From positions 3,561,001-3,625,000 of the forward strand of contig NZ_CP069396.1 of NCBI RefSeq assembly GCF_016887565.1: 64,000 nucleotides of DNA. The letters are read 5' to 3'. Of the stretch, positions 7,479 through 15,618 are shown one piece after another. The notes under the pieces are model-generated. The model was not told where the DNA came from. It ran no database searches and was given only the letters and a program-made list of their open reading frames with translations. The translations under genes were made by a program, and so were the position numbers. Each line of letters starts with the position of its first letter. Position 1 is the first letter of the stretch. This DNA comes from Archangium violaceum. GTDB lineage: Bacteria; Myxococcota; Myxococcia; Myxococcales; Myxococcaceae.

Positions 7479-8725
7479 GACTCGTCTCCCTTTGCCGCAG
7501 CCGGCCGGGTGGCCGCGAAGATGTGGATGGGGTTCTGCGCCTCGTACCGGAGGTAGTGCGCGAGCGGCTCGCCGCGAGACACGTTGAGCAGCGTCACCTC
7601 CGGCGTCGCTCCGTGCGCCCGGAAGGCCGCGTAGGCCTCGGCCACGTTGTCCAGGGTGATGGCGTTGACCACCAGCCGGCCGCCCTCGCGCAGGCGCGCG
7701 AACGCCACGTCGATGATGTCGCGCATGCTGCCCTTGCTGCCGCCGACGAAGACGGCGTCCGGCGTCTCCAGTCCCTCGAGGGCCTCCGGGGCGCGCCCCG
7801 CGATGACGCGCAGGTTGTCCACGCCGTGGGCGAGCGCGTTCTCCCGGCACAGGGCCACGCCCTCCGGGTCCACCTCGATGGCATGGACGCGTCCCCTCGG
7901 GGCGAGCAGCGCCGCCTCGATGCCCACCGAGCCCGAGCCCGCGCCGATGTCCCAGACCACGCTGTCGGGACGGATCTCCAATTGGGCCAGCGACAGCAGG
8001 CGCACCTCGCGCTTGGTGATGAGGCCCTTCTTGGGCATGCGCTTGGCGAAGGCGTCCTCGTGGAGGAAGGACAGGCGCGGCGGTGGACGCCAGCTCGGAT
8101 CCGTCCTCAGGAGCACGATGACGTTGAGGGGCCCGATGTCCGTGCACTCCGCGAGCGCCTCCAGGGAGAAGCAGCGGACCCGCTCCCCCGGGTTGCCGAG
8201 GCTCTCGCACACCCAGGCCGTGAAGCCGCGCTCGCCGTACTCCAGGAGGTGGCGCGCCAGCACCGGGGGCGTGTTCTCACCATCGGTGAGCAGGGCCACC
8301 TTGGCGAGGGGACGCAGCCGCGTGCACAGCCCCTCGCGCGAGCGGCCGTGCACGGAGATGACCTCCGCGTCGTCCCAGGACACGCCGATGCGGCCGAAGG
8401 CCCACTGCACGGAGGAGGGGTGGGGGATGAACTCGACGTGCTCGGCGCCCACCTTGTTGGCCACCTGCGCGCCGATGCCGAAGAAGAGCGGATCTCCCGA
8501 GGCGAGAACGCACACCTGATTCTCCTGGGCGAGCTCGGCCACGCGCTCCAGCGTGGGACCGATGCCCCCGCTGAACGAGAGGCGCTCCCCGGAGAACTGG
8601 GGGAAGAACTCCAGGTGGCGCTTGCCGCCGACCAGCACCCGGGCCTGCGCCACCGCGTTGGCCGCGCGCGCCGACAGGCCCAGACAGCCGTCATCCCCGA
8701 TGCCCACCACCACCACCGGCTTCAT
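7475..8725 (-). CDS. cobL: Fused precorrin-6Y C5,15-methyltransferase/decarboxylase CobL (CbiE-CbiT)
   Basis: This 416-aa bifunctional enzyme methylates C5 and C15 and decarboxylates the C12 acetate. Residues 1 to about 205 are the CbiE methylase (VVVGIGDDGCLGLSARA, LASGDPLFFGIGAQ, FIPHPSSVQWAFGRIG). Residues about 220-405 are the CbiT Rossmann methyltransferase (GLITKREVR, WDIGAGSGSVGIEAAL, FVGGSKG, LVVNAITLDN). The ATG at 8725 overlaps the stop of cobH. The length is close to the 400-430 aa usual for fused CobL. Confidence 0.94.
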   Translation of the reverse strand: MKPVVVVGIGDDGCLGLSARAANAVAQARVLVGGKRHLEFFPQFSGERLSFSGGIGPTLERVAELAQENQVCVLASGDPLFFGIGAQVANKVGAEHVEFIPHPSSVQWAFGRIGVSWDDAEVISVHGRSREGLCTRLRPLAKVALLTDGENTPPVLARHLLEYGERGFTAWVCESLGNPGERVRCFSLEALAECTDIGPLNVIVLLRTDPSWRPPPRLSFLHEDAFAKRMPKKGLITKREVRLLSLAQLEIRPDSVVWDIGAGSGSVGIEAALLAPRGRVHAIEVDPEGVALCRENALAHGVDNLRVIAGRAPEALEGLETPDAVFVGGSKGSMRDIIDVAFARLREGGRLVVNAITLDNVAEAYAAFRAHGATPEVTLLNVSRGEPLAHYLRYEAQNPIHIFAATRPAAAKGDES

Positions 8726-9375
8726 GTCCGCTCCCCGTCGGCGCTGAGCATCAGCAGCGCGTGGATGATGGACACGGCGATGGTGCTTCCCCCCTTGCGC
8801 CCCCGCACCACGATGTACGGCACCGGCAGCTCGAGCACGGCCTCCTTCGACTCCACCGCCGACACGAAGCCCACCGGCACGCCCACCACCAGCGCCGGGC
8901 GAGCCCCTTCCTCCTTCACCAGCCGGGCCACCTCCAGGAGCGCGGTGGGCGCGTTGCCCACCGCCACGATGGCCCCGTTCAGCAGCCCCAGCCGGTGCGC
9001 CTTGCGGATGGACTCGATGGCGCGGGTGGAGCCCGCCTCGCGGGCCGCGGCGATGACGTCCGCGTCCGAGATGAAGCAGTGCGTCCGGCAGCCATAGGCG
9101 GCGAGCCGCTCCTCGTTGAGCCCGGCGAGGATCATCTTCACGTCGGCCAGGACGGGGCTGCCGGCGCGCAGGGCGGCGATGCCCGCGGAGATGGCATCGG
9201 GAGAGAAGCGGGCCAGCTCCTTGAACTCGAAGTCCGCGGTGGCGTGGATGACGCGCCGGACCACCTGCCACTCGCCCGGGCCGTAGGAATGCGGACCGGC
9301 CTCGCTGTCGATGATGGAAAAGCTCTCGTCTTCGATGCGACGCCCGAGCGTCGTCATCTGCCGCATGTCGTTCAT
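8722..9375 (-). CDS. cobH: Precorrin-8X methylmutase CobH/CbiC
   Basis: This 217-aa isomerase moves the C11 methyl group to C12 to give (hydrogeno/cobalt-)cobyrinic acid. Family motifs are IEDESFSIIDSEAG, RRVIHATADFEF with the catalytic His, DVKMILAGLNEERL, an IVAVGNAPTALLE block and GVPVGFVSAVESKEAVL. The ATG at 9375 overlaps cbiD (ATGA). It follows cbiD and precedes cobL. Confidence 0.95.
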   Translation of the reverse strand: MNDMRQMTTLGRRIEDESFSIIDSEAGPHSYGPGEWQVVRRVIHATADFEFKELARFSPDAISAGIAALRAGSPVLADVKMILAGLNEERLAAYGCRTHCFISDADVIAAAREAGSTRAIESIRKAHRLGLLNGAIVAVGNAPTALLEVARLVKEEGARPALVVGVPVGFVSAVESKEAVLELPVPYIVVRGRKGGSTIAVSIIHALLMLSADGERT

Positions 9376-10481
9376 GCCGCGTTTCTCCTCTCGTCCGGGT
9401 ACTGCCCGAGCAGGGTTCCGTTGAAGTCGACCAGGGTGGCGCGGACCTCGAGCGGCCCCCCCGCGTGGCGGGTGCACTGCTCGACGACGCGCTGACACAC
9501 CAGGCCGGTGATGTGGGTGAGACCGTTGGCGGCGCACAGCTCGAGCACGTGGCGCGCGGTGTTGGCGGTCCGGATGTCGGCCACCAGCGTCTCCGGCGCA
9601 CCCGCCTCGGCGGCCAGGCTGGCCAGCAGCTCCATGTTCACCTCGGAGCCGGCCGCATGCGTCTGCATGCGCCCATCGGCCATCTTGGACAGCTTGCCCA
9701 TCATCCCCACCACGTGGACGCGGGCCGCCTGCTTCCTGGCCGCGTGGCGGATGGCCACGCCGATGAAGTCGCCCACCTGGATGAAGCACTCCTCCGCGAG
9801 GTGGGGCAGGAGGCCCATCGCGTACTTCTCCGACTTGCCTCCGGTGGTGAAGGCGAGCTCGGTGTGACCGCGCGCCCGGGCCACGTCGATGGCCTGCACC
9901 ACGCTCGCCTTGTAGGCGGCGGTGGAGTAGGGCCGGACGATGCCGCTGGTCCCCAGGATGGAGATGCCGCCGAGGATGCCCAGGCGCGCGTTGAGCGTCT
10001 GAAGGGCCATCTCCTCTCCTCGGGGGACATGAATGGTGACGATGGCGCCCCGGCCCTCGGGCAGCTCCTCCAGCACCATCTCGGTGATGTTGCGGCGCGG
10101 CACCGGGTTGATGGCCGGGCTGCCCACTTCCAGTCCCAGTCCGTCCTTGGTGACGATCCCCACTCCCTCGCCCCGCTCGAGCACCACCCGGCCGTCGTCC
10201 GTCAGCCGCACCTCGGCGATCAGCTCGGCGCCGTGCGTGCAGTCCGGATCATCCCCGGCGTCCTTGATGATGCCGCAGCGGGCCTTCTCCCCGTCCCATT
10301 CGCAGCGGTGCAGTTCGAACGTCACCTGCTGCCGGTTGGGCAGCGTCGTCTCCACGTGCGTGAGACGCTCGCCGCGCACCAGCACGCGCGTGGCGGCCTT
10401 GGCGGCCGCGGCGGCACAGGCCCCGGTGGTGAAGCCGGTGCGCGTGCCACGCTTGTCACGGGCGGGAGGCGCTTCGCTCAT
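9372..10481 (-). CDS. cbiD: Cobalt-precorrin-5B C1-methyltransferase CbiD
   Basis: CbiD methylates C1 of cobalt-precorrin-5B and belongs to the cobalt-early pathway; it is unrelated to the other corrin methylases. The 369-aa protein has the signature GTRTGFTTGACAAAAAKAA near the N-terminus, CGIIKDAGDDPDCTHGA, GVGIVTKDGLGLEVG, GISILGTSGIVRPYS and MMGKLSKMADG. The ATG at 10481 overlaps the stop of the reductase gene. Confidence 0.95.
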   Translation of the reverse strand: MSEAPPARDKRGTRTGFTTGACAAAAAKAATRVLVRGERLTHVETTLPNRQQVTFELHRCEWDGEKARCGIIKDAGDDPDCTHGAELIAEVRLTDDGRVVLERGEGVGIVTKDGLGLEVGSPAINPVPRRNITEMVLEELPEGRGAIVTIHVPRGEEMALQTLNARLGILGGISILGTSGIVRPYSTAAYKASVVQAIDVARARGHTELAFTTGGKSEKYAMGLLPHLAEECFIQVGDFIGVAIRHAARKQAARVHVVGMMGKLSKMADGRMQTHAAGSEVNMELLASLAAEAGAPETLVADIRTANTARHVLELCAANGLTHITGLVCQRVVEQCTRHAGGPLEVRATLVDFNGTLLGQYPDERRNAA

Positions 10482-11215
10482 GCCGCCGCCTTCCGGGCCG
10501 GGTTGTTGAAGAAGGACTCCAGCCGGATGGCACCCGCATCCAGTCCGGCCTCCACCAGGGACTGCCGCAGCGGGTGCAACACCGCCCCATCCCCGGCGAG
10601 GTAGACGCGCTCGGGCGCATGGGCCCGCGCGGCCTCCAGGGCCAGGGCCACGGCTGGCGCGGTGCGCTCCGGATGTCCCGGCGGCGGACAGTCGTGGTGC
10701 TGGAAGCGGCACCCCAGCGCCTCCACCTCCTCGCGGACCCGGTCGGCGGACAGGAACACCGTGGGCGACTCGGAGAACCACAGCAGCCGCGTGCGCGTCC
10801 GCTGCGGGGCGAAGGCGCGGCCGTGCACCAGTCCCAGCGCGGCGGTGATGCCACTGTCGGTGGCCACCACCAACGTGCTCCGGGGCGTGGCGTCGTCCGG
10901 GAGGAAGCTGCCCCAGGGCCCGCTGAACGGCAGCTCCGCGCCCACCGGTGCCTCGTGCAGCATGGCCGAGCCGGGCCCCTGGGCCAGCCGGTAGACACAG
11001 ATGCTGAAGGTGCGCTGGTCCTCGTCGCTCGACACCACCGAGTAGGCGCGCTTGTGCGCCTTGCCATCGGCGCGCGGCACGCCGGTGTTGAAGATGAGGT
11101 ACTGGCCGCCGGTGAAGCCGAGCTCCTCCTCGCCCTGCACCTGCAACTGGAGGAGCCGCCCGCGCTCGCCGACGGGCACGGTGGAGAGGATGCGCGCGGT
11201 GCGGGAGACGGCCAT
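10478..11215 (-). CDS. FAD/NAD(P)-binding oxidoreductase of the ferredoxin reductase family
   Basis: This 245-aa soluble flavoprotein of the ferredoxin-NADP+ reductase fold has an FAD-binding RAYSVVSS motif (RxYS type) near residue 56. An ATDSGITAALGLV segment follows in the position of the NAD(P) GxGxxP loop, then YLAGDGAVLHPL and a C-terminal ESFFNNP. It is translationally coupled to cbiD and 4 bp from the DUF3209-like gene. A likely role is supplying electrons to the corrin pathway, for example reducing Co(II) before adenosylation by CobO or feeding the CbiX ferredoxin domain; this is inferred from context. It lacks the extra iron-sulfur domain of larger reductases. Confidence 0.82.
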   Translation of the reverse strand: MAVSRTARILSTVPVGERGRLLQLQVQGEEELGFTGGQYLIFNTGVPRADGKAHKRAYSVVSSDEDQRTFSICVYRLAQGPGSAMLHEAPVGAELPFSGPWGSFLPDDATPRSTLVVATDSGITAALGLVHGRAFAPQRTRTRLLWFSESPTVFLSADRVREEVEALGCRFQHHDCPPPGHPERTAPAVALALEAARAHAPERVYLAGDGAVLHPLRQSLVEAGLDAGAIRLESFFNNPARKAAA

Positions 11216-11219
11216 GGCG

Positions 11220-11594
11220 CTAGTCCCTCGGGTAGATTTCGTGGGTGAAGTCGTGCACCTCCTCGAGGTCGCGCCACAGCTTCTGGAGCGACTCGTTCTG
11301 GCGCCGCAGCTCCAGCTCCACCGACTTGGTCAGCACGAGGAGCGAGCGCAGGTAGGGCATCTTCGGGTCATCCGCGCGGGTGGCGGAGACGCGCTCCTGC
11401 AGCTCCACCAGCGAGGCCTCGAAGAAGCGCTGCACGCCCGCCAGGTCGCGCGCCTGCATCAGCGAGCGCACCGGCCCCGGCTTCTCCGCCGCGCTCCCCA
11501 GCTCGGCCAGCTCGTGCTGCCGCTCAGCCGCATCGTCCACTCCCAGAACGTTCATCAGCGCCAGCCGCAGCGCCGCCAGCTCATGACAGGCCAT
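11220..11594 (-). CDS. DUF3209-like protein next to cbiX
   Basis: The 124-aa, probably all-helical protein begins MACHELAALRLALMNVLGVDD, which I recognise as the start of the DUF3209 family known mainly from haloarchaeal cobalamin clusters. It has a single Cys/His pair at residues 3-4 and charged helices after it (LVELQERVSA, SVELELRRQNESLQKLWR). It sits 9 bp after cbiX and 4 bp before the reductase gene. The function is unknown; the constant neighbour CbiX suggests help with cobalt chelation or metal delivery (inference). Confidence 0.75.
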   Translation of the reverse strand: MACHELAALRLALMNVLGVDDAAERQHELAELGSAAEKPGPVRSLMQARDLAGVQRFFEASLVELQERVSATRADDPKMPYLRSLLVLTKSVELELRRQNESLQKLWRDLEEVHDFTHEIYPRD

Positions 11595-11603
11595 AGGTCC
11601 TCC

Positions 11604-12812
11604 TCACTGCATGATGTTGTCGACAAGGCGGGACACGAGGCGGTCGCCCACCAGGTGCTCTTCCACGAGCTCCCGGGCGTCCGCCTCCGTCACCCCGCGG
11701 TACCAGATGCCATCCGGATAGACGGCCACGGTGGGTCCCTCGCCGCAGCGCCCCATGCAGGCGGTCCGGGTGATGCGCACCGTGCGCCCCGTGCCCGTCT
11801 CCTTGAGCTTGCGGCGCAGGGCCTCGATCAGCGCCACGCTGCCGCGATCGGCGCAGTCGGCGTTGCCGCAGACCAGCACGTGCTTCTCCAGCGCGCGGTG
11901 GGCGTGCGGGTGGGGCGCGGCCTGGGTGTGTGTCTCGCGGTGGCGGATGCTCCAGAGCAGCGCCTTGAGGCCTCCCACGTTCTTCTGCAGGCCCGCGAGC
12001 GGAACGCGGTACTGGCACCCGTCGCACGGCAGCGGCACGCCGCCCGCGAGTGCCTCCTCGATGCGCCGGTCCACGTGCTGGACGAGCGGTGCCATGCCGC
12101 CGTCGGCCAGGTGCGGTGCCACCTCGGCGCGCAGCCACGGGTAGCGCTCGGCGAAGAGCGCCACCTGGGCGTGGATCTTCTGCAGCAGCACCCCCGTGAA
12201 CAGCAGGTAGGGCATCACCAGGATGCGCTCCGGCCGTGCCCGGGCCACCCACTCCAGCGCCTCCTCCAGCGAGGGCTTCGCGATGCCGACGAAGGCCGGC
12301 TGTACCTGGGCGAAGCCCCGTCCCTCCGCGTAGAGGCGGGTCAGCTTGTAGAAATCGCCATTCGCGTCCGGGTCCGACGAGCCGCGCCCCAGCATCACCA
12401 CCACCGTGCGCGCGGCCTCCTGGGGCGAGAGGGGGCCGGTGCGGGCCCCGGTGCGCTCGAAGGCCAGCTGGGCGAGATCCGGATGCACGCCGAAGGCCTT
12501 CACCGCGAGGAAACGCACGCCCGGGTGCTTCTCTCGCGCCGTGGCGAGTGCCAGCGGAATGTCGTTCTTCACGTGCTTCGCGGTGAAGAGGAAGAGCGGA
12601 ACGACGAGCACCTCCTTCACCTCGGAGGCGAGGGCGTCCAGTGCCTCGGGGAGCGCTGGCGCGGTGAGCTCCACGAAGCCCAGGCCCACGCGCCGCTCCG
12701 GGTGGGCCTCGCGGTAGGCGTCCACGAAGCGGTGCACCTCGGCGATGGCCTGCGGATCGCGGCTACCGTGTCCGATGAAGAGGATGCCGTGCTCGTTACG
12801 AAGGGAGCTCAC
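11604..12812 (-). CDS. cbiX: Sirohydrochlorin cobaltochelatase CbiX with C-terminal 2Fe-2S ferredoxin domain
   Basis: The 402-aa protein contains two CbiX chelatase repeats and a ferredoxin tail. The first repeat has GHGSRDPQA and the metal-side His in LFLFTAKHVKND; the second is at about residues 140-255 (VMLGRGSSDPDANG). A linker with CDGCQYR and a His-rich stretch (HRETHTQAAPHPHAHR) follows, then a thioredoxin-like 2Fe-2S domain with CGNADC and CMGRC. It inserts Co2+ into sirohydrochlorin or a precorrin at the entry to the cobalt-early route. The start is GTG at 12812, overlapping the cbiO stop as GTGA. Confidence 0.92.
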   Translation of the reverse strand: MSSLRNEHGILFIGHGSRDPQAIAEVHRFVDAYREAHPERRVGLGFVELTAPALPEALDALASEVKEVLVVPLFLFTAKHVKNDIPLALATAREKHPGVRFLAVKAFGVHPDLAQLAFERTGARTGPLSPQEAARTVVVMLGRGSSDPDANGDFYKLTRLYAEGRGFAQVQPAFVGIAKPSLEEALEWVARARPERILVMPYLLFTGVLLQKIHAQVALFAERYPWLRAEVAPHLADGGMAPLVQHVDRRIEEALAGGVPLPCDGCQYRVPLAGLQKNVGGLKALLWSIRHRETHTQAAPHPHAHRALEKHVLVCGNADCADRGSVALIEALRRKLKETGTGRTVRITRTACMGRCGEGPTVAVYPDGIWYRGVTEADARELVEEHLVGDRLVSRLVDNIMQ

Positions 12813-13666
12813 GGGTGCACTTCCTGGTGGGAGGGGACGAGGAGGGGGAGCAGACGGCTGGCGGCCTCGGCGACCGTGAGGGGCGGGGCTGCTCCCAGTC
12901 CGGGAAGGAAGGGGGCGAGATGGGCCCAGAGCTCGGCGACGGCCGGTGCGCGCAGACGTGCCCGCGCCAGCAGCGCCGCGTCCCGGAAGACGTCGGCGGG
13001 GGACCCGAAGGCGAGCAGCCGCCCCTCGCCGAGGATGGCCACCCGGTCGGCGAAGAAGGGCACCTCGTCGGTGGCATGGGTGGACACGAGCAGGGCCACT
13101 TCGCGCTCGCGGGCCAGGCGCCGCAGCAGGCCCGCCGTCTCGCGCTCACCCACCGGATCCAACCCGGCGGTGGGCTCGTCGAGGAGCAGCACCGCCGGAT
13201 GCATCGCCAGCACGCCCGCGAGGCAGGCCCGCTTCTTCTCCCCGAAGCTGAGCGCCTCGATGGAGCGGCCCGCCAGGTGTGTCAGTCCAGTGGCCGCGAG
13301 CGCCTCGTCCACCCGCGCCCGCACCTCGCCCGGGGCGAGGCCCTGGTGCAGCGGACCGGTGGCCACGTCCTCCCCGACCGTCGCGCCGAACAGCTGGTCA
13401 TCCGGATTCTGGAAGGCGAGCGCCAGCCCCGCTTCGGCCCGCGCCACCGCCCCGCGCGGTGCCGCCTGGCCGAGCAACCGCACCCCTCCGGAGAGCGCCG
13501 GCACCAGTCCCGCGATGCTTCGCAGCAGCGTCGTCTTGCCACACCCATTGGCGCCGAGCAGCGCCACCACCTCTCCCGGCCGCACCTCGAACGAGAGGGC
13601 GGAGAGGATGGCGGGGCCGCCGGGGTTTCCCACCGAGAGCGCCTCGAGCGTGAGCGCCGCCTTCAT
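12809..13666 (-). CDS. cbiO: Cobalt ECF transporter ATPase CbiO
   Basis: This 285-aa ABC ATPase energises cobalt import with CbiM and CbiQ. Walker A is GANGCGKTT, the Q-loop is in AFQNPDDQLFG (typical of ECF ATPases), the signature is LSFGEKKRACLAGVL, Walker B is VLLLDEPTAGLDP, and the H-loop is in VSTHATDE. The ATG at 13666 overlaps the stop of cbiQ. The C-terminal 40 residues are an Ala/Leu-rich extension. Confidence 0.94.
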   Translation of the reverse strand: MKAALTLEALSVGNPGGPAILSALSFEVRPGEVVALLGANGCGKTTLLRSIAGLVPALSGGVRLLGQAAPRGAVARAEAGLALAFQNPDDQLFGATVGEDVATGPLHQGLAPGEVRARVDEALAATGLTHLAGRSIEALSFGEKKRACLAGVLAMHPAVLLLDEPTAGLDPVGERETAGLLRRLAREREVALLVSTHATDEVPFFADRVAILGEGRLLAFGSPADVFRDAALLARARLRAPAVAELWAHLAPFLPGLGAAPPLTVAEAASRLLPLLVPSHQEVHP

Positions 13667-14298
13667 GGATGCTCTCCAGGAGGGGGGACGATGGCGCCCC
13701 GGCAGCCACGGGCGGCCATGGCCTCGGCGGTGGCATGGGCCTGGTCGAAGGCGCGCACCAGGGTGAGTCCGCCGAGCGCCCCGAGTGAGTGCAGACTCCG
13801 GCGCACGTCCCGGTAGCCGAGGCGGAGCACCTGGGCCTCTCGCGCGCTCTGGGCCGAACGCTCGAGGACGGTGGCGTAGCGCACGGCGAGCGCGAGCACA
13901 TCGGCGAGCGGGGCCGGCACCCGCCACGCGCGCAGTGCGCCCACCAGGGCCCAGGGCGGGGTGAGCGCGGTGAGGAGCCCGAACACGGTGGCACCCGCGG
14001 CCACCCGTGTTCCCAGGACCAGGGCGGGTGCCCAGGCCCCGGTTGCCTCGGGTCGCAGCAGCCAGTGCAGGACCCAGACCGCCAGACCACTGAAGACGGC
14101 CACCCCGAGGCGGCGCACCAACACCCTGACCGGCTCGCCCACCGCGAGGGACGCGATGAGGGCCAACGCAGCGACCCCCGAGGCGGTGTGAGGCGCGGGC
14201 CCGGCGAGCGTCACCAGCAGGGCGAGCAGAGCGCTCGCCAGCTTGAGGCGCGCATCGAGCCCGACCACCCACTCGCGCAAGGGGGAGGTGCGGCTCAC
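13663..14298 (-). CDS. cbiQ: Cobalt ECF transporter membrane protein CbiQ
   Basis: This 211-aa integral membrane T component has several hydrophobic segments (LASALLALLVTLAG, VAVFSGLAVWVLHWL, VFGLLTALTPPWALV). The two cytoplasmic coupling motifs typical of CbiQ are visible as SAREAQVLRLGY and ATAEAMAARGCRG. The start is GTG at 14298, overlapping the preceding stop as GTGA. Confidence 0.9.
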   Translation of the reverse strand: MSRTSPLREWVVGLDARLKLASALLALLVTLAGPAPHTASGVAALALIASLAVGEPVRVLVRRLGVAVFSGLAVWVLHWLLRPEATGAWAPALVLGTRVAAGATVFGLLTALTPPWALVGALRAWRVPAPLADVLALAVRYATVLERSAQSAREAQVLRLGYRDVRRSLHSLGALGGLTLVRAFDQAHATAEAMAARGCRGAIVPPPGEHP

Positions 14299-14513
14299 GT
14301 CTGTCCTCCCGTCTCGACGAACAGCGCGCGGTAGAGATAGCCGAGGAAGAAGCCCCCCACGAGTCCGGCGCAGAGGAAGGCGAAGAGGAGCACATCCCCT
14401 TCCAGTGGGATGAGGGGCGGCTGGGGAGTGCGTCCCGCGGCCTCGGCGAACGGGAGCACGACGTGCTCGTCGACGCCCGGCCAGCTCTCGGTGGAGGCGA
14501 GAAGTGGCGTCAT
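14295..14513 (-). CDS. Small CbiN/PDGLE-like subunit of the cobalt transporter
   Basis: The 72-aa protein has one clear transmembrane helix (VLLFAFLCAGLVGGFFLGYL) and a short extracytoplasmic-type N-terminal part (TESWPGVDEHVVLPF). Its position exactly between cbiM and cbiQ, with 4-bp overlaps at both ends, is where cbiN or a PDGLE-domain gene sits in cobalt transporters. Classical CbiN is about 95-100 aa with two helices, so this is a reduced or different version; the family call is by position and general character. Confidence 0.65.
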   Translation of the reverse strand: MTPLLASTESWPGVDEHVVLPFAEAAGRTPQPPLIPLEGDVLLFAFLCAGLVGGFFLGYLYRALFVETGGQT

Positions 14514-15325
14514 GGCGTGGCGGGGGCGGGGAGGGCGTGGAAGTGCAGGAGCGCGGGCCGGCGGCGGGAGATGAAGACGATGGCGCCGGCGGTGAGGGCC
14601 CCCTCGAGGATGCCCAGGGGAAGCTGGGTGGGGAGGAAGGCCAGCAGCAGTGTTCCCAGCGTGCTGCCCAGTGGCTGGGACCCGTGCAGCGCCGAGGCCA
14701 GCTCGAAGGACGTCATGGCGTAGGTGGCCCAGTCGGACAGCATGCCGGCGGCGAAGGCCGCCACGCCGAGGGGGGCTCGCACCGCGCGCAGCCCGTGGAA
14801 GACGCCGTAGCCGACGAAGCCGCCCACCACGCCCATGGACCAGATGTCGGCGCCCAGGGTGGTGAGCCCGCCATGGGCGAGGAAGAGCGCCTGCAGCAGC
14901 AGCGCGACGAACGTCACCAGCACCGTCATCACCGGGCCGATGAGCACGGCCGCGAGCCCCGTGCCGCACGGGTGCGAGCAGGTGCCAGTGATGGGGACGG
15001 GCACCGGCATGCAGGAGATGACGAAGACGGCGGCGGCGAGCATCGCCACGAAGGGCGAGTAGAGCGGGCTCTGGGCCACGCGCTGCCGCAGCCGCATGAC
15101 ACCGAGCGCGAGCAGGGGCAGGACGGAGACGGTCCACCCCGCGGCCCAGCCGAACGGAAGGAGACCTTCCGCCAGGTGCATGGCGTGCGCCGGATGGGGG
15201 AGCAGCAGGAGGAGCGCCGCGAGCGGCCACGTCTCCTGACGGAGGGAGACGGACGCTGTCTGTACGAGGGCCTGGACGCGATGCCGCAGGGCGGCACCAC
15301 ACCCACGCCCGGAGATACCCGGCAT
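14510..15325 (-). CDS. cbiM: Cobalt ECF transporter substrate-binding membrane protein CbiM
   Basis: The 271-aa S component binds Co2+. The family N-terminal motif appears as MHLAEGLLP at residue 49, directly after a signal-like stretch WPLAALLLLLPHPAHA. In known CbiM proteins with leader peptides, cleavage frees the Met-His end that coordinates the metal, and the same is expected here. Further blocks are SCMPVPVPITGTCSHPCG, GGLTTLGADIWSMGVVGG and ILEGALTAG. The ATG at 15325 is favoured by a GAGG six bases upstream that lies inside a possible riboswitch-controlled hairpin. It is the first gene of the operon. Confidence 0.93.
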   Translation of the reverse strand: MPGISGRGCGAALRHRVQALVQTASVSLRQETWPLAALLLLLPHPAHAMHLAEGLLPFGWAAGWTVSVLPLLALGVMRLRQRVAQSPLYSPFVAMLAAAVFVISCMPVPVPITGTCSHPCGTGLAAVLIGPVMTVLVTFVALLLQALFLAHGGLTTLGADIWSMGVVGGFVGYGVFHGLRAVRAPLGVAAFAAGMLSDWATYAMTSFELASALHGSQPLGSTLGTLLLAFLPTQLPLGILEGALTAGAIVFISRRRPALLHFHALPAPATP

Positions 15326-15329
15326 GGAA

Positions 15330-15355
15330 ACCTCGCTCTCAGTCCACGGAGAGGT
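15330..15355 (-). promoter_or_regulatory. Hairpin that can sequester the cbiM ribosome-binding site
   Basis: On the transcribed strand ACCTC is followed 16 nt later by GAGGT, with extra CTCTC/GAGAG pairing possible. The 3' arm contains the GAGG Shine-Dalgarno element, six bases before the cbiM ATG. It lies between the riboswitch aptamer and the start codon. No terminator with a U-tract is seen there, so translational control of cbiM is more likely than transcription termination (inference). Confidence 0.55.
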
Positions 15356-15370
15356 GGGGTTGCAAGGCCT

Positions 15371-15545
15371 GGGTAGGTCTCCTGGCTCGTGGATTCAGAA
15401 CGCCTGACGGCGTTCAGCGCCGCCTCCACCTTCCCCGACGCGAAGGCGTCGAGTGGTTACGTCGGAGGCAGCTCCCCACTTACAGTGGCGGGACCGCGCC
15501 GGATTCACACCGGCTTCCCTGTTATGCCCGTGCTGGCGGGCACCC
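15371..15545 (-). promoter_or_regulatory. Cobalamin (AdoCbl) riboswitch
   Basis: The transcribed strand carries the conserved cobalamin aptamer elements in order: a 5' GGGT and GCCCG...CGGGC stem, AACAGGGAAGCCGGTG, GAATCCGGCGCGGTCCCGCC, ACTGTAAGTGGGGAGC, a variable hairpin arm, and the 3' B12 box GAGCCAGGAGACCTACCC. The ends were set where GGGT and ACCC can close stem P1. It precedes cbiM by 45 bp and should repress the whole operon when coenzyme B12 is plentiful. Confidence 0.95.
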
Positions 15546-15618
15546 ATGGCTGGAATTCAGTTGTCGCGCGCCAAGTACCGGAGGTGATGGGACGCTGTCA
15601 ACGGAATGCGCACATTCC

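Noticed and set aside
11052-13766. 900-codon plus-strand frame across cbiX/cbiO
   Set aside because: Antisense to well-identified genes with perfect overlap structure; no domain features.
15574-15601. TTGACA (minus strand, 15596-15601) as promoter of the B12 operon
   Set aside because: The -35 match is perfect, but the hexamers at 17-18 bp (GTACTT/TACTTG) do not look like a -10 element. It is left as a weak possibility and not annotated.
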